The translations under genes were made by a program, and so were the position numbers. The notes below the pieces were generated by a model, which had not been told where the DNA came from, did no database searches, and was given only the letters and a program-made list of their open reading frames with translations. Shown here in pieces: positions 1 through 8,396 of a stretch of DNA of 64,000 nucleotides. How positions within the stretch are numbered: the first letter of the stretch is position 1; each line of letters begins with the position of its first letter. The DNA lies in contig VFZN01000011.1 of assembly GCA_016871195.1 (NCBI GenBank), forward strand, positions 28,773 through 92,772, written 5' to 3'. This DNA is from Acidobacteriota bacterium (GTDB lineage Bacteria > Acidobacteriota > Vicinamibacteria > Vicinamibacterales > UBA2999).

Positions 1-1191
1 CACAAGGGAGCGCAGCGCTTCGGCCAGCACCTGGACAGCCGTCCAGTATTCGTCGAGGCTCAGGTGTTCGTGCGGCGTGTGGTCCAGTGCGGCGTCGCCG
101 GGGCCGTAGGCGAGAATCGGGCACTGCCAGACGGGCGCGACGACATTCATGTCGCTGGTGCCGGTCTTCACGACAAATCCCGGGGTGCTGCCAGAGACGA
201 CGCGTCTGATCGCACTGAGAAAGCTGCGCACGAGCGGCGTGGTGCGTTCGGCGCGCCACGCCTGTTCCCATCCCCGGAAGTGCAGTGACATGGTGGTGCG
301 GACGCCCGCGAGGGTGACGGTCTGGCGTGACGGTTCACCGGCGCCAGCTGCCAGTGTGATGTCCGGTAGCGTGGCGGACTCGATGCCGCGTGCCGCTTCG
401 GCCGCGAGTGCGTGCGCGAAGGCCTGCGCATCGAAGCCCACCGGCAGTCGCCAGGCAAACTGCGCGTCGACGGTGTCGGTGAGGCCGTCGAGGTTGCCGG
501 TGATCAAGCGACGCAGGCTTGGGCTGAGTTGGTCGAAGGGCTTACCGACGCCCTCGTTGTGCCGATCGGCGTGCGCGCGCACCCAGTTCCAGAGCTCAAC
601 GACCGACTCGGCCACGCTGGCGTCTGGGCCGGCCGTGTGCGCCATCGACTGCGAGGCGGCGACATCGACCAGCAGCCGCCCCTTGTAGCCCAGCGTCACT
701 CGATGCATGTGGCTGGGCTCGCCGATGACACAGGCCATGGGCACCGGCTCGCGCACGCCGTCAAAGCGCGCGGCGATGTGGCGCGCGCCCTTGCTCGTGG
801 CTGACTCTTCTTCGACGGCACCGACCACCACGAGGCGAATGCCTGCCGCGTGGGCCCAGGCCGACCCAAGCATGGCCCCGGCGGCGACAAATGTGGCGAG
901 GGGCCCTTTCGCATCCACGCTGCCGCGCCCGTGCAGCACATCACCCTCGATGCGCACGGGAATCTTTCCGGGTACCGTATCGATGTGCCCGAGCAGCACG
1001 ACGACGGTGGCGGCATCAGTCGGCCCGAGCTCGCCGACAGCATTTCCGGCTTCGTCTACGAAGGCGCGGTCGTATCCGGCGGCCCGCATCTGGTCGGCAA
1101 GCCAGGCACTGGCCGTGTGCTCATGCCGTGAGAGCGACTCGATGGCGACCAGCCCGTAGACCAGAGCCTCCGCCGATTCCCGGGTCATCAT
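1..1191 (-). CDS. lysK: LysW-linked lysine/ornithine hydrolase (M20 peptidase), 3' end beyond window
   Basis: Last step of the LysW pathway: a zinc-dependent M20-family amidohydrolase that releases lysine (or ornithine) from the C-terminal glutamate of the carrier LysW. My translation starts [10 protein letters not shown] and shows the metal-site motifs of the family: GHIDTVPG at about residues 68-75, [10 protein letters not shown] with its Asp near residue 93, and AVEEES near residue 118. The frame stays open through 397 codons to the window edge, so the C-terminus is missing; family members are usually 350-380 residues, so little can be lost. The ATG overlaps the lysJ stop as ATGA, implying translational coupling. 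An ArgE-type acetylornithine deacetylase is the alternative, but the adjoining lysW and lysX favour LysK. Confidence 0.87.
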   Translation of the reverse strand, partial: MMTRESAEALVYGLVAIESLSRHEHTASAWLADQMRAAGYDRAFVDEAGNAVGELGPTDAATVVVLLGHIDTVPGKIPVRIEGDVLHGRGSVDAKGPLATFVAAGAMLGSAWAHAAGIRLVVVGAVEEESATSKGARHIAARFDGVREPVPMACVIGEPSHMHRVTLGYKGRLLVDVAASQSMAHTAGPDASVAESVVELWNWVRAHADRHNEGVGKPFDQLSPSLRRLITGNLDGLTDTVDAQFAWRLPVGFDAQAFAHALAAEAARGIESATLPDITLAAGAGEPSRQTVTLAGVRTTMSLHFRGWEQAWRAERTTPLVRSFLSAIRRVVSGSTPGFVVKTGTSDMNVVAPVWQCPILAYGPGDAALDHTPHEHLSLDEYWTAVQVLAEALRSLV

Positions 1192-2384
1192 GCGTCGAGG
1201 CTCGCGGCGATGGCGTCGATTCCGAGGGTCATCTCGTCCTCGGACAGGATGAGCGGCGGCAGCAGACGCAGGATGGTGGGGCCTGCGGGCAGGGCAATGA
1301 CGCGATGGTCGACCATCAGCCGTTTGAGGACGGGGGCGACCTTGGTGCGGAGTTCGACCGCGATCATCAGCCCAAGGCCCCGGATGTCCCGTACTGCGGG
1401 CACACCGGCGAGCCGCTCGCGCAGGCGGGCCAGCATCTCTGCGCCCCTGTGGGCGCTGCGCTCGATGAGGTGCTCGTCACGGTAGGCCCCAATCGCGGCC
1501 AGTCCCGCGGCACAGGCGAGAGGTGAGCCGCCGAACGTCGACCCGTGTGCCCCCTGCGATAACGCCGCACGCACCTGCGCGGTATACGCCACGGCCCCCA
1601 TGGGGAAGCCACCGCCGAGGCCCTTGGCCATGCACAGCAGATCGGGCTGCACGCCGACGTGCTCGCAGGCAAACCATCGTCCGGTGCGCCCGAACCCGGT
1701 CTGAATCTCGTCAGCGATCAGCAGCGCGCCACGTTCGCGGCATACGCGCGCCGCGGTCTCGATGAAGGCGGCCGTGCTCAGGTTGACGCCGCTTTCACCC
1801 TGAACGATTTCGACGATGACCGCCGCAGTGTCATCGGTGACGGCCACGTCGATGGCGGCGGCGTCGTTGAAGGGGACATGCGTCGTGTCGAGCAGCGGAC
1901 CGAACCCGTCGCGATACTTGGGTTCCCATGTCACCGACAGTGCACCGAACGTGCGGCCGTGGAATCCCTTCGTCGTCGACACGAAACGCTGACGCCCGGT
2001 CGTGAGCCGGGCGAACTTGAGTGCGCCATCCACTGCCTCGGCGCCGCTATTGCAGAGAAACGCATGTGGCAGGTGTGGCGGCAGCACGCCGATGAGCGCC
2101 TCGGCAAACTGCGCGCGCACGTCGTTGTAGAGATAGTTCGGGCACAGGGCCAGTGTCTGCGCCTGGTGCACGATGGCGGCGGTCACACGCGGATGGCAGT
2201 GCCCCAGCATGGCCACGCCCTGCGCCGAACTCAGGTCGAGATAGCGATGGCCGTCGCTATCGACCATCCAGCAGCCCTCGCCGCGCACGAAGACGGTCTC
2301 GCCCCGGCGGGCCGTAGTGCCCCCGAGAATCTGCTCTTCATGTGACCACAGGGGGACCAGTGCATCGGACACAGGTGTGCTCAC
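1188..2384 (-). CDS. lysJ: LysW-gamma-lysine/ornithine aminotransferase (class III PLP)
   Basis: PLP-dependent class-III aminotransferase of the acetylornithine aminotransferase family. It converts the carrier-bound semialdehyde to the amine using glutamate. The 398-residue product has the normal family length. Visible landmarks are [16 protein letters not shown] (phosphate-binding region, residues 111-126), [10 protein letters not shown] at 141-150, [15 protein letters not shown] with the PLP aspartate near 225, and the Schiff-base lysine K254 in [16 protein letters not shown] chose the GTG start because it overlaps the lysZ stop as GTGA and because the longer in-frame extension reads antisense-like residues unlike the family. 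ArgD is the alternative name if the pathway makes arginine. Confidence 0.88.
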   Translation of the reverse strand: MSTPVSDALVPLWSHEEQILGGTTARRGETVFVRGEGCWMVDSDGHRYLDLSSAQGVAMLGHCHPRVTAAIVHQAQTLALCPNYLYNDVRAQFAEALIGVLPPHLPHAFLCNSGAEAVDGALKFARLTTGRQRFVSTTKGFHGRTFGALSVTWEPKYRDGFGPLLDTTHVPFNDAAAIDVAVTDDTAAVIVEIVQGESGVNLSTAAFIETAARVCRERGALLIADEIQTGFGRTGRWFACEHVGVQPDLLCMAKGLGGGFPMGAVAYTAQVRAALSQGAHGSTFGGSPLACAAGLAAIGAYRDEHLIERSAHRGAEMLARLRERLAGVPAVRDIRGLGLMIAVELRTKVAPVLKRLMVDHRVIALPAGPTILRLLPPLILSEDEMTLGIDAIAASLDA

Positions 2385-3184
2385 TGGATATGCGTGCCGC
2401 CGCCGGCGAGGGCGCGGGACAGCGGCTGTTCGATGCGGCCATCCGCGAAGATGACCTTGCGGACGCCACCGGCAATGGCCTCGACGGCCCCCAGCACCTT
2501 CTTCTTCATCCGGCCCTCGGCGTATTGCATGAACTGGTCGGCATGGGCGCGGGGAATCTCGGTGATGAGCGTCGACTCGTCGGGGAAGGCGCGCAGCAGG
2601 CCCGGCGTATCCGTCAGGATCAGCAGGGCCTCGGCACCGAACGCGCCTGCCACCATGGCCGCGGCCCGGTCGCCGTCGACGTTGATTGCTTCGCCGACTG
2701 TCGATGCGCCGGGTGGTGTCAGGACGGGGAAGTAGCCCTCCTTCATGAGCAGCCGCAGCAGGTGTGTATTCACCTTCTCGACAGTACCGGTCCAGTCGTC
2801 GCGCAGTACGAGGCGTCGACCGTCGACCTTGATGCGCAGGGTGTCCTTGCGCGTGCCCTCGAAGATGCGGCCATCGAGGCCCGACAGCCCCACGGCATTT
2901 ACGCCGGCCGTCTGCAACTTCTCGACCCACATCTTGTTGAGTTGGCCACAATAGACCATCTCGAAGATCTCAAGCGTGCGCCGGTCGGTGCGTCGGCTGA
3001 CATGGCCTGTTTCGCTGGTGACAAACTGCGGCGGGTGCCCGAGTGCCTCGGCCACGGCGTTGGTGGTTTGTGCGCCGCCGTGCACCAGCAGCAGGTCGGT
3101 GCCTGAGGCGCGGAGCGCCACCAGATCGGCGACGACGGCGTCGATGTTGAGGCTGGTGCCTCCGCCTACCTTCACCACAATCAT
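2381..3184 (-). CDS. lysZ: LysW-aminoadipate/glutamate kinase
   Basis: Amino-acid kinase (ArgB/LysZ family, 267 aa) that phosphorylates the side-chain carboxylate of the carrier-bound amino acid. It shows the N-terminal [11 protein letters not shown] nucleotide loop, [12 protein letters not shown] in the substrate-binding region, the NVDGDRAA segment, and the late K-rich [10 protein letters not shown] motif. The stretch [19 protein letters not shown] is characteristic of LysZ-type rather than classical acetylglutamate kinases. It lies 16 nt after lysY and overlaps lysJ by 4 nt. Whether it acts on aminoadipate, glutamate or both cannot be read from the sequence. Confidence 0.88.
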   Translation of the reverse strand: MIVVKVGGGTSLNIDAVVADLVALRASGTDLLLVHGGAQTTNAVAEALGHPPQFVTSETGHVSRRTDRRTLEIFEMVYCGQLNKMWVEKLQTAGVNAVGLSGLDGRIFEGTRKDTLRIKVDGRRLVLRDDWTGTVEKVNTHLLRLLMKEGYFPVLTPPGASTVGEAINVDGDRAAAMVAGAFGAEALLILTDTPGLLRAFPDESTLITEIPRAHADQFMQYAEGRMKKKVLGAVEAIAGGVRKVIFADGRIEQPLSRALAGGGTHIQ

Positions 3185-3200
3185 CGGTCAGGCCACTCCA

Positions 3201-4256
3201 CTAAATCGGGTGCAGTCCGGGAAACTCGAGGCCGAGGCGTTCGTCCCATCCGCACATCAGGTTGGCGCACTGCAGGGCGCTGCCAGCGGCCCCCTTCATC
3301 AGATTGTCGATGGCGCCGAGCGCCACGACGCGCCGGCTCGTGGCATCGAATTCGAAGCCGACATCGGCGTAGTTGCTGCCCGAGAGAATCTTCGGCTCGG
3401 GATAGCGGTACAGGCCCACGCGATCCTTCACGATGCGCACGAAGGGCTCGGAGCTGTAGGCATCTCGATACGCCTTCCAGAGCTCACGTTCGGCCACGCC
3501 CTCGTGCACGAATACGTGCGCGGTGGCCAGGACGCCGCGCACGTTGTCGACGGCCGTGGCTGACAGGTGCACGTCGGTGGTCACTCCCGCGAGTGCCAGC
3601 GCCTGCAGCACTTCGGCGGTGTGACGGTGACCCGTAGGGGCAAAGCTGCGCATGACCCCGGCGCGTTCGGGGTGGTGGGTCGAGTCGTTGCTGGCGGCGC
3701 CGCCCTCGCTCGAGCCGACCTTGACCTCGCAAATGACGCCGCGTGCGGTATCGATGAGCTGCGCCTTGGCCAGCGGCCAGATGGCCAGCGTGGTGGCGGT
3801 GGCATTGCAACCGACACCGCTCACGTGGGTGGCAGCCGTCAATGCCTCGCGGTGCAGCTCAGGAAGGCCGTAGACGAAGCGGCTGAGCCACTCGGGACGC
3901 GCGTGCGGATGCCCGTACCAGCGGTCATAGTCGCCGGCGTCGCGCAGGCGGAAGTCGGCGCTGAGGTCAACGATGCGCGGGGCGAGCGCCGCGAATGTCT
4001 CGATGCGCGCCATGGCACTGCCGTGCGGCAGGCCGAGGAACAGCAGATCGCAGGGGATCAGGCTGTCTGCGGTCGAGAACTTGAGCGTCGTGCGTCCGCG
4101 CAGATTCGGGTGCGTGAAGTGTACGAATTGACCATCGAGCCGTTCGCTGGTGACCTGCTGCACGCGGATGTACGGGTGCTGCAGCAGCAGGCGGAGCAGC
4201 TCGCCTCCGGTGTAGCCGGAGGCGCCGACGATCGAGGCGGTGAGCGTGCTTGACAT
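3201..4256 (-). CDS. lysY: LysW-aminoadipyl/glutamyl phosphate reductase
   Basis: NADPH-dependent reductase of the ArgC/LysY family, 351 aa, reducing the acyl phosphate made by LysZ to a semialdehyde. The N-terminal Rossmann motif VGASGYTGGELLRLL (residues 10-24) and the catalytic cysteine C150 in VSGVGCNAT are intact. KVGSSEGGAASNDSTHH and a C-terminal GAIDNLMKGAAG segment also fit the family. It sits 8 nt after lysX and 16 nt before lysZ in the same minus-strand operon. ArgC of the acetylated route is the alternative, but the carrier context argues for LysY. Confidence 0.88.
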   Translation of the reverse strand: MSSTLTASIVGASGYTGGELLRLLLQHPYIRVQQVTSERLDGQFVHFTHPNLRGRTTLKFSTADSLIPCDLLFLGLPHGSAMARIETFAALAPRIVDLSADFRLRDAGDYDRWYGHPHARPEWLSRFVYGLPELHREALTAATHVSGVGCNATATTLAIWPLAKAQLIDTARGVICEVKVGSSEGGAASNDSTHHPERAGVMRSFAPTGHRHTAEVLQALALAGVTTDVHLSATAVDNVRGVLATAHVFVHEGVAERELWKAYRDAYSSEPFVRIVKDRVGLYRYPEPKILSGSNYADVGFEFDATSRRVVALGAIDNLMKGAAGSALQCANLMCGWDERLGLEFPGLHPI

Positions 4257-4264
4257 CGCCTGCG

Positions 4265-5209
4265 CTACGCGGACGCGCCGTCGGCGAGAGAGATAGTGGC
4301 GAGGTGCGCGGATGTGGCCGGTGGAAAACCGTTGGCCGCATCCCAGCCCTCGCGGGCCACGCGCAGGCAGAAGTCGACCATGCGCTCGGGGATGTCAACG
4401 CCGGTCGGCGCGATGCTGTTGCGGAACTCCATCGTGTAGTTCACTTCGTTGACGAGCAGGCCGCGGTCGGGGTCTTCAAACAGGTCGAGGGCTACCATGC
4501 CGCCGCCGCAGGCGCGCGCGGCACGTGTGCAGAGGTCCGCCATCTCTGGCGTCACCGGGCAGTTCTCCGAACGGCCCCCGCGTGCGGTGTTGGTGATCCA
4601 GTTTGGCGAGTGGCGGTAGATGGCGCAGATGGTCTCGCTGCCGATCTGGAATGCGCGGATGTCACGGCCCGGCTTCTTCACGTATTCTTGAATGTAAAAA
4701 ATGCTGTGGTGATAGCTGCCGAGGGTTTCCTTGTGCTCGAGAATTGATTCGGCCGCATCGCGATCGTTCACCTTGCTGAGCAGGCGGCCCCATGAGCCGA
4801 CAGTCGGTTTGAGCACGACGGGATAGCCCAGCGACTCAATGGCCGCCAGGGCGCTCTCGGGTGTGTAGGCGACCAGTGCCTTCGGCTGCGGCACGCCGGC
4901 CGCCGCCAGGGCGCTCGTCGTCATCAGCTTGTTGCCGCAGATGTCGGCGACCAGCGCGGTGTTGACGGTCTTGACGCCCTGATCATTGAGAATCTTGAGG
5001 CTGTACAGCGCGCGGCTGTGGTTGATGCAGCGCTCGACGATGACGTCGAAGTGCTGATAGGGATGCTGCCGGACGTCTGTGATATCGAAGACCAGCGTGG
5101 AATCGTCGAGCAGATTGATGGTGACGCCGCGCCGTTCGAAGGCCTCGAACAGCAGCTTTTCCTCAACGCGCACGCGGCTGTAGAGCACGCCAACGCGCGG
5201 GCTACTCAC
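4265..5209 (-). CDS. lysX: LysW ligase, ATP-grasp (aminoadipate or glutamate)
   Basis: RimK-like ATP-grasp ligase, 314 aa, which joins the amino group of alpha-aminoadipate (LysX) or glutamate (ArgX) to the C-terminal glutamate of LysW as the protecting step. It has [18 protein letters not shown] (ATP-grasp lysine and glycine loop), [18 protein letters not shown], and the metal-ligand segment [15 protein letters not shown] near the C-terminus, closely resembling Thermus-type LysX. The GTG start lies inside the 3' end of lysW (8-nt overlap GTGAGTAG), so ligase and carrier are translationally coupled. No homocitrate or aconitase-type lysine genes, and no other arginine genes, are visible, so the substrate is unresolved. 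Confidence 0.87.
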   Translation of the reverse strand: MSSPRVGVLYSRVRVEEKLLFEAFERRGVTINLLDDSTLVFDITDVRQHPYQHFDVIVERCINHSRALYSLKILNDQGVKTVNTALVADICGNKLMTTSALAAAGVPQPKALVAYTPESALAAIESLGYPVVLKPTVGSWGRLLSKVNDRDAAESILEHKETLGSYHHSIFYIQEYVKKPGRDIRAFQIGSETICAIYRHSPNWITNTARGGRSENCPVTPEMADLCTRAARACGGGMVALDLFEDPDRGLLVNEVNYTMEFRNSIAPTGVDIPERMVDFCLRVAREGWDAANGFPPATSAHLATISLADGASA

Positions 5210-5387
5210 CCCAGTCCTCTTCTTCCTGTGGCGCCAGTGCCAGCGTCAGTGGTGCCAGGCCGATCACTTCCAGCTCGGCGCCGCAGCCCGGGCACTGGGT
5301 GATCTCGTGCTGCATGACGTCGGTCAGCGTGATGTCAGCGAAGCATTCGGGGCACGGGGTCGTGCCGGTTGCGGTGGGAAGAGCCAT
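5202..5387 (-). CDS. lysW: Amino-group carrier protein LysW
   Basis: A 61-residue acidic carrier protein whose C-terminal glutamate is the attachment site for biosynthetic intermediates. It has a zinc-ribbon-like set of four cysteines (CPEC at residues 12-15 and CPGC at 32-35), followed by GAELEVIGL and the diagnostic C-terminal EEDWGE. The end pattern matches the known Thermus carrier very closely. It follows the fmdB-like gene by 54 nt, so it may be transcribed from the promoter in front of that gene. This small protein decides the pathway assignment of the whole downstream cluster. Confidence 0.93.
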   Translation of the reverse strand: MALPTATGTTPCPECFADITLTDVMQHEITQCPGCGAELEVIGLAPLTLALAPQEEEDWGE

Positions 5388-5441
5388 CGATCGGGAACTC
5401 CGGAAAACACACGCCCGGCCCCGTCGGGGGACCGGAGCCAG

Positions 5442-5687
5442 TCAGTCGTTGTGGGCCAGTTCGTACTCGCGCTGGGCGCGCGCCATCTCTGATCCGCGCA
5501 CCTTGTCACGTTTGGCGGCCGCTTTCATGGCCAGTGCGTGCGTGCCCGAGGAATGCACGGCGGGCAGCGACAGCAGGCGTTCGAGCTCGACGCCCTGGCA
5601 CGACGGGCATGACGGCGTGTCACCCGTGCGGACCAGCGTCTCGAACTCGTGCCCGCAGCGGGTGCAGGCGTATTCGAACATCGGCAT
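5442..5687 (-). CDS. FmdB-family zinc-ribbon protein
   Basis: An 81-residue protein with an N-terminal FmdB/CxxC_CxxC_SSSS-type zinc ribbon: MPMFEYACTRCGHEFETL with a first CxxC, then CPSC at residues 27-30, followed by a basic, charged helix. Such proteins are called putative regulators, but their biochemical role is not established. I start at the ATG at 5687, because the alternative ATG at 5699 overlaps a consensus TATAAT box. From 5687 the box is 10 nt upstream, consistent with a leaderless transcript. It is the first gene of the minus-strand run that continues into lysW. Confidence 0.75.
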   Translation of the reverse strand: MPMFEYACTRCGHEFETLVRTGDTPSCPSCQGVELERLLSLPAVHSSGTHALAMKAAAKRDKVRGSEMARAQREYELAHND

Positions 5688-5697
5688 GATGGCGCCC

Positions 5698-5703
5698 ATT
5701 ATA
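5698..5703 (-). promoter_or_regulatory. TATAAT -10 box before fmdB-like gene and lys operon
   Basis: Reading the minus strand, a perfect TATAAT lies 10 nt before the ATG at 5687, with no Shine-Dalgarno sequence between them. No convincing -35 hexamer is visible. Transcription from here would give an almost leaderless mRNA covering the zinc-ribbon gene and probably lysW-X-Y-Z-J-K. Confidence 0.5.
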
Positions 5704-5759
5704 GATACGCTATGCTCTCGAACGCAGGAGTTTACGAGAGTTCCCACAGGAGGATTCCG

Positions 5760-6956
5760 ATGCGGGTGAACGTGCGGACAGGCGTAATGGCTGGTGTGTA
5801 TCTGGTAGCGGCGATGACCGGCGCCCGGATGCTGGCGCAGGGCGGGGCAGCGATGCCGCCGGTGAATCAGGGGCCGAATCCCTACCAGACCATTGAGAAT
5901 CACTTCAAGCTGCCCGAGGGGCGGGCCTGGGGGTCCACGAGTGCCGTCGACATCGACAAGGACGGCAAGACCATCTGGGTGGCCGAGCGCTGCAGCGCCA
6001 ACTCGTGCTGGGATGCGGCCAAGGGACAGATGTCGCCCCTCGACACGCTGCTCAAGTTCGACACGTCGGGCAAGCTGCTGCTCAGCACCGGCAAGGGCCT
6101 GATGGTGTTTCCCCACGGCATCCACGTCGACAGGGATGGCAATGTGTGGGTGACCGACGGGCAGGACAACCTGCCCCGCCGCCGGCCCGGCCAGGCGGCC
6201 GACGCTCCCCTGCCGCCCGCCCCGGCCACGATCGTCGGGCACCAGGTGCACAAGTTCAGCCCCGACGGCAAGCTGCTCATGTCACTCGGCAAGCCCGGCG
6301 GCAACCAGCCCGGTCAGCCGGCCGACCCAGCCTCGTTCTATCAGCCGAACGACGTCATCACTTACCCGAATGGCGACATTCTCGTCGCCGAGGGCCATGG
6401 TAATGCGGCACCCTCACCCGCGCGCCTCGTGCGCTTCGACAAGACCGGCAAGTTCCTCCGCGAATTTGGAAAGCTGGGCACCGGCACCGAGGGCGAGTTC
6501 ATGCAGCCGCATGGTCTGGCGTTCGATTCGAAGGGACGGCTCTTCGTGGCCGACCGTTCGAACAACCGCATCCAGATTCTCGATGCCGAGACCTACAAGA
6601 CGCTCGACACGTGGTACCAGTTCAGCCGGCTGAGCGGCATCACGATCGACAAAAACGACATCATCTACGGCGCTGATTCGGAGTCGGGCTCGGTCAACCC
6701 GCCGCACGGGGCGTGGATGCGCGGCATCCGGATCGGCAGCGCGCGCGACGGCAACATCACGGCGTTCATTCCCGATCCGACCAGCGTAGGCGAGACCTTC
6801 TCGATGGTCGACGGCAAGCCGGTGATGAAGAAGGCCGATGGAACGCCCGGGGCCACGGGCACGCTGGCGGCTGAAGGCGTCGCCGTGGACGCGGCCGGCA
6901 ACATCTACGGCGCCGAGGTCGGTCCCCGCGCCGTGAAGAAATACACGCGTCGCTGA
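5760..6956 (+). CDS. Secreted NHL-repeat beta-propeller protein
   Basis: 398-residue protein with an N-terminal signal-like segment (MRVNVRTGVMAGVYLVAAMTG... to about residue 27) and repeated NHL-type blades. Examples are FPHGIHVDRDGNVWVTDG, QPHGLAFDSKGRLFVADR followed by NNRIQILDAE, and AEGVAVDAAGNIYGAE. It is therefore probably a periplasmic or outer-surface six-bladed propeller; related domains occur in peptidyl-hydroxyglycine lyases and in non-enzymatic binding proteins, so no reaction is assigned. The start is set by an AGGAGG ribosome site 6 nt before the ATG. A second, different NHL protein lies at 8397-9647, on the other side of the HupE-like gene. Confidence 0.75.
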   Translation: MRVNVRTGVMAGVYLVAAMTGARMLAQGGAAMPPVNQGPNPYQTIENHFKLPEGRAWGSTSAVDIDKDGKTIWVAERCSANSCWDAAKGQMSPLDTLLKFDTSGKLLLSTGKGLMVFPHGIHVDRDGNVWVTDGQDNLPRRRPGQAADAPLPPAPATIVGHQVHKFSPDGKLLMSLGKPGGNQPGQPADPASFYQPNDVITYPNGDILVAEGHGNAAPSPARLVRFDKTGKFLREFGKLGTGTEGEFMQPHGLAFDSKGRLFVADRSNNRIQILDAETYKTLDTWYQFSRLSGITIDKNDIIYGADSESGSVNPPHGAWMRGIRIGSARDGNITAFIPDPTSVGETFSMVDGKPVMKKADGTPGATGTLAAEGVAVDAAGNIYGAEVGPRAVKKYTRR

Positions 6957-6973
6957 CGCCTCCAGCATCCGAG

Positions 6974-7003
6974 GGTCGGGTGCCGCCTGCGCGGTGCCCG
7001 ACC
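6974..7003. terminator. Hairpin between convergent genes
   Basis: A 13-bp stem (two G-T wobbles) with the 4-nt loop CTGC lies between the stop of the propeller gene and the 3' end of the HupE-like gene. There is no clear T-run, so it is only a candidate terminator. Its position between convergent genes would let it serve both strands. Confidence 0.5.
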
Positions 7004-7010
7004 ACCGGGA

Positions 7011-8309
7011 TCAGTCTTTGAGTCCCTCCCACCGGCGCCCGACGCCCGACGCCCACCACAGCAGACCGCTGATCACCACCGCGGCCATCATCCAGCGCAT
7101 CAGGGCGGCCCAGGCCGTGGCGTCCATCACCGGCCAGGGAAATCCGGCGAGGACGGCTCCGCGTTCGGTCATCCAGTGCCACGCGGTGTGCGCGACGATG
7201 GCCGACAGCAGGATCACGCCCATGCGCTCGGCCACCACGCGGGTGAAGATCCATCCCAACGCAGGAATCAGCACGACGAGCACCAGCAACTGCCCGGCTT
7301 CCACGCCCCCGTTGAAGGCCAGCAGGGACGACAGCAGGTGGTCGCCGGCAAACTGCAGGCGCTCGCGCAGGAGAAACGAGAATCCGAATCCGTGCACAAG
7401 GCCGAAGGCAAACGTCATGATCCAGCGACGCTGCAGACCGGCCCCGACGATGTTCTCGAGGGCCATGTAGAGGATCGACGCGGCAATGACCGTTTCCACC
7501 AGGGGCGGGAACCACAGCGAATCGGGCGCGAGGTCGTAGGCGGAGGCGATGAGCGTCACCGAATGCGCCACGGTGAAGGCGGTAACAATCACCAGTAGCG
7601 GACGCAGCCGGCGGAAGGGAATGACGAGGCACAGCAGGAACAGCAGGTGATCGGTGCCGTCGAGAATGTGCCAATAGCCTTCCTTCACAAACAGCCAGGC
7701 GGCCTGATACCAGCGTGGGTCGAGTTCGACGATGCCCACGTCGGCGTGCACGTCGAAGACCCGTTCGGGGGCATCGGGGGCGAGGAAGCGCAGACCGACG
7801 TTGACCTGCAGACCAAGCCGTGTAAAGCCGGGGGCAATGGCGAACTGCGACCGATCTGACTGGATGGGATATTCGAAGAGCACGTCGAGCATGCCCTGCT
7901 CCCAGACCAATTGCGTGGTATCGGGCAGGCGGGGCGATTGCACGGTGGCCAGGGCCGAGTCGTAGGTCGAGAAGGCGCGGTTCGAGGGCAGTTCGGCACG
8001 CACGGCCCGGACGGCCGGGGGCGGCAAGGCCTGTCCGTTCTCGTAGATTTTCACGAAATCGGAAATCCAGAGTGTGGCAGCGTCGGTGAGCGCGGCGTCT
8101 GCCTGCGAGAGCACGAGGTAGTTGTCGGCGGACACCGGGACGGAGATGTCGCGCATCGAGACGAGGGGGGCCCGGATGAGAAACCGCAGAACCTGGCCCT
8201 CAGGCTTGAGATAGGCGAGGACGGTGACCTCGTTGGGCACCTCGTGTGCGCCGAGGCCAGGCTGCAGGGCCAGAAGGACGAGCAGAGCGAACAAAGACCG
8301 AATACGCAT
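7011..8309 (-). CDS. HupE/UreJ-family membrane protein with extracytoplasmic N-terminal domain
   Basis: 432 aa. A signal peptide (MRIRSLFALLVLLALQPGLG) precedes a roughly 190-residue beta-rich extracytoplasmic region, then a membrane domain of about six or seven helices. It includes GYWHILDGTDHLLFLLCL, TAFTVAHSVTLI, and GLVHGFGFSFLL, the His-rich helix pattern of the HupE/UreJ_2 family. The classic family members are associated with nickel or cobalt uptake, but this longer form is common in genomes without adjacent urease or hydrogenase genes, and none are seen here. Substrate is unknown. It lies convergent to the upstream propeller gene and divergent from the next one. Confidence 0.75.
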   Translation of the reverse strand: MRIRSLFALLVLLALQPGLGAHEVPNEVTVLAYLKPEGQVLRFLIRAPLVSMRDISVPVSADNYLVLSQADAALTDAATLWISDFVKIYENGQALPPPAVRAVRAELPSNRAFSTYDSALATVQSPRLPDTTQLVWEQGMLDVLFEYPIQSDRSQFAIAPGFTRLGLQVNVGLRFLAPDAPERVFDVHADVGIVELDPRWYQAAWLFVKEGYWHILDGTDHLLFLLCLVIPFRRLRPLLVIVTAFTVAHSVTLIASAYDLAPDSLWFPPLVETVIAASILYMALENIVGAGLQRRWIMTFAFGLVHGFGFSFLLRERLQFAGDHLLSSLLAFNGGVEAGQLLVLVVLIPALGWIFTRVVAERMGVILLSAIVAHTAWHWMTERGAVLAGFPWPVMDATAWAALMRWMMAAVVISGLLWWASGVGRRWEGLKD

Positions 8310-8363
8310 ACGATGCCCGGCAGGGTAGCACGGATGTTTTTCCCCGCCACGGTGAATCCCGTG

Positions 8364-8369
8364 TATACT
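8364..8369 (+). promoter_or_regulatory. Putative -10 box (TATACT) of NHL gene
   Basis: TATACT lies 27 nt before the ATG of the NHL gene, leaving room for a leader that contains GAGGGAGG. No good -35 hexamer is visible. This contrasts with the near-leaderless arrangement of most other transcription-unit heads in the window. Confidence 0.4.
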
Positions 8370-8396
8370 CCGACAGCTTTCTCTGAGGGAGGCCGC

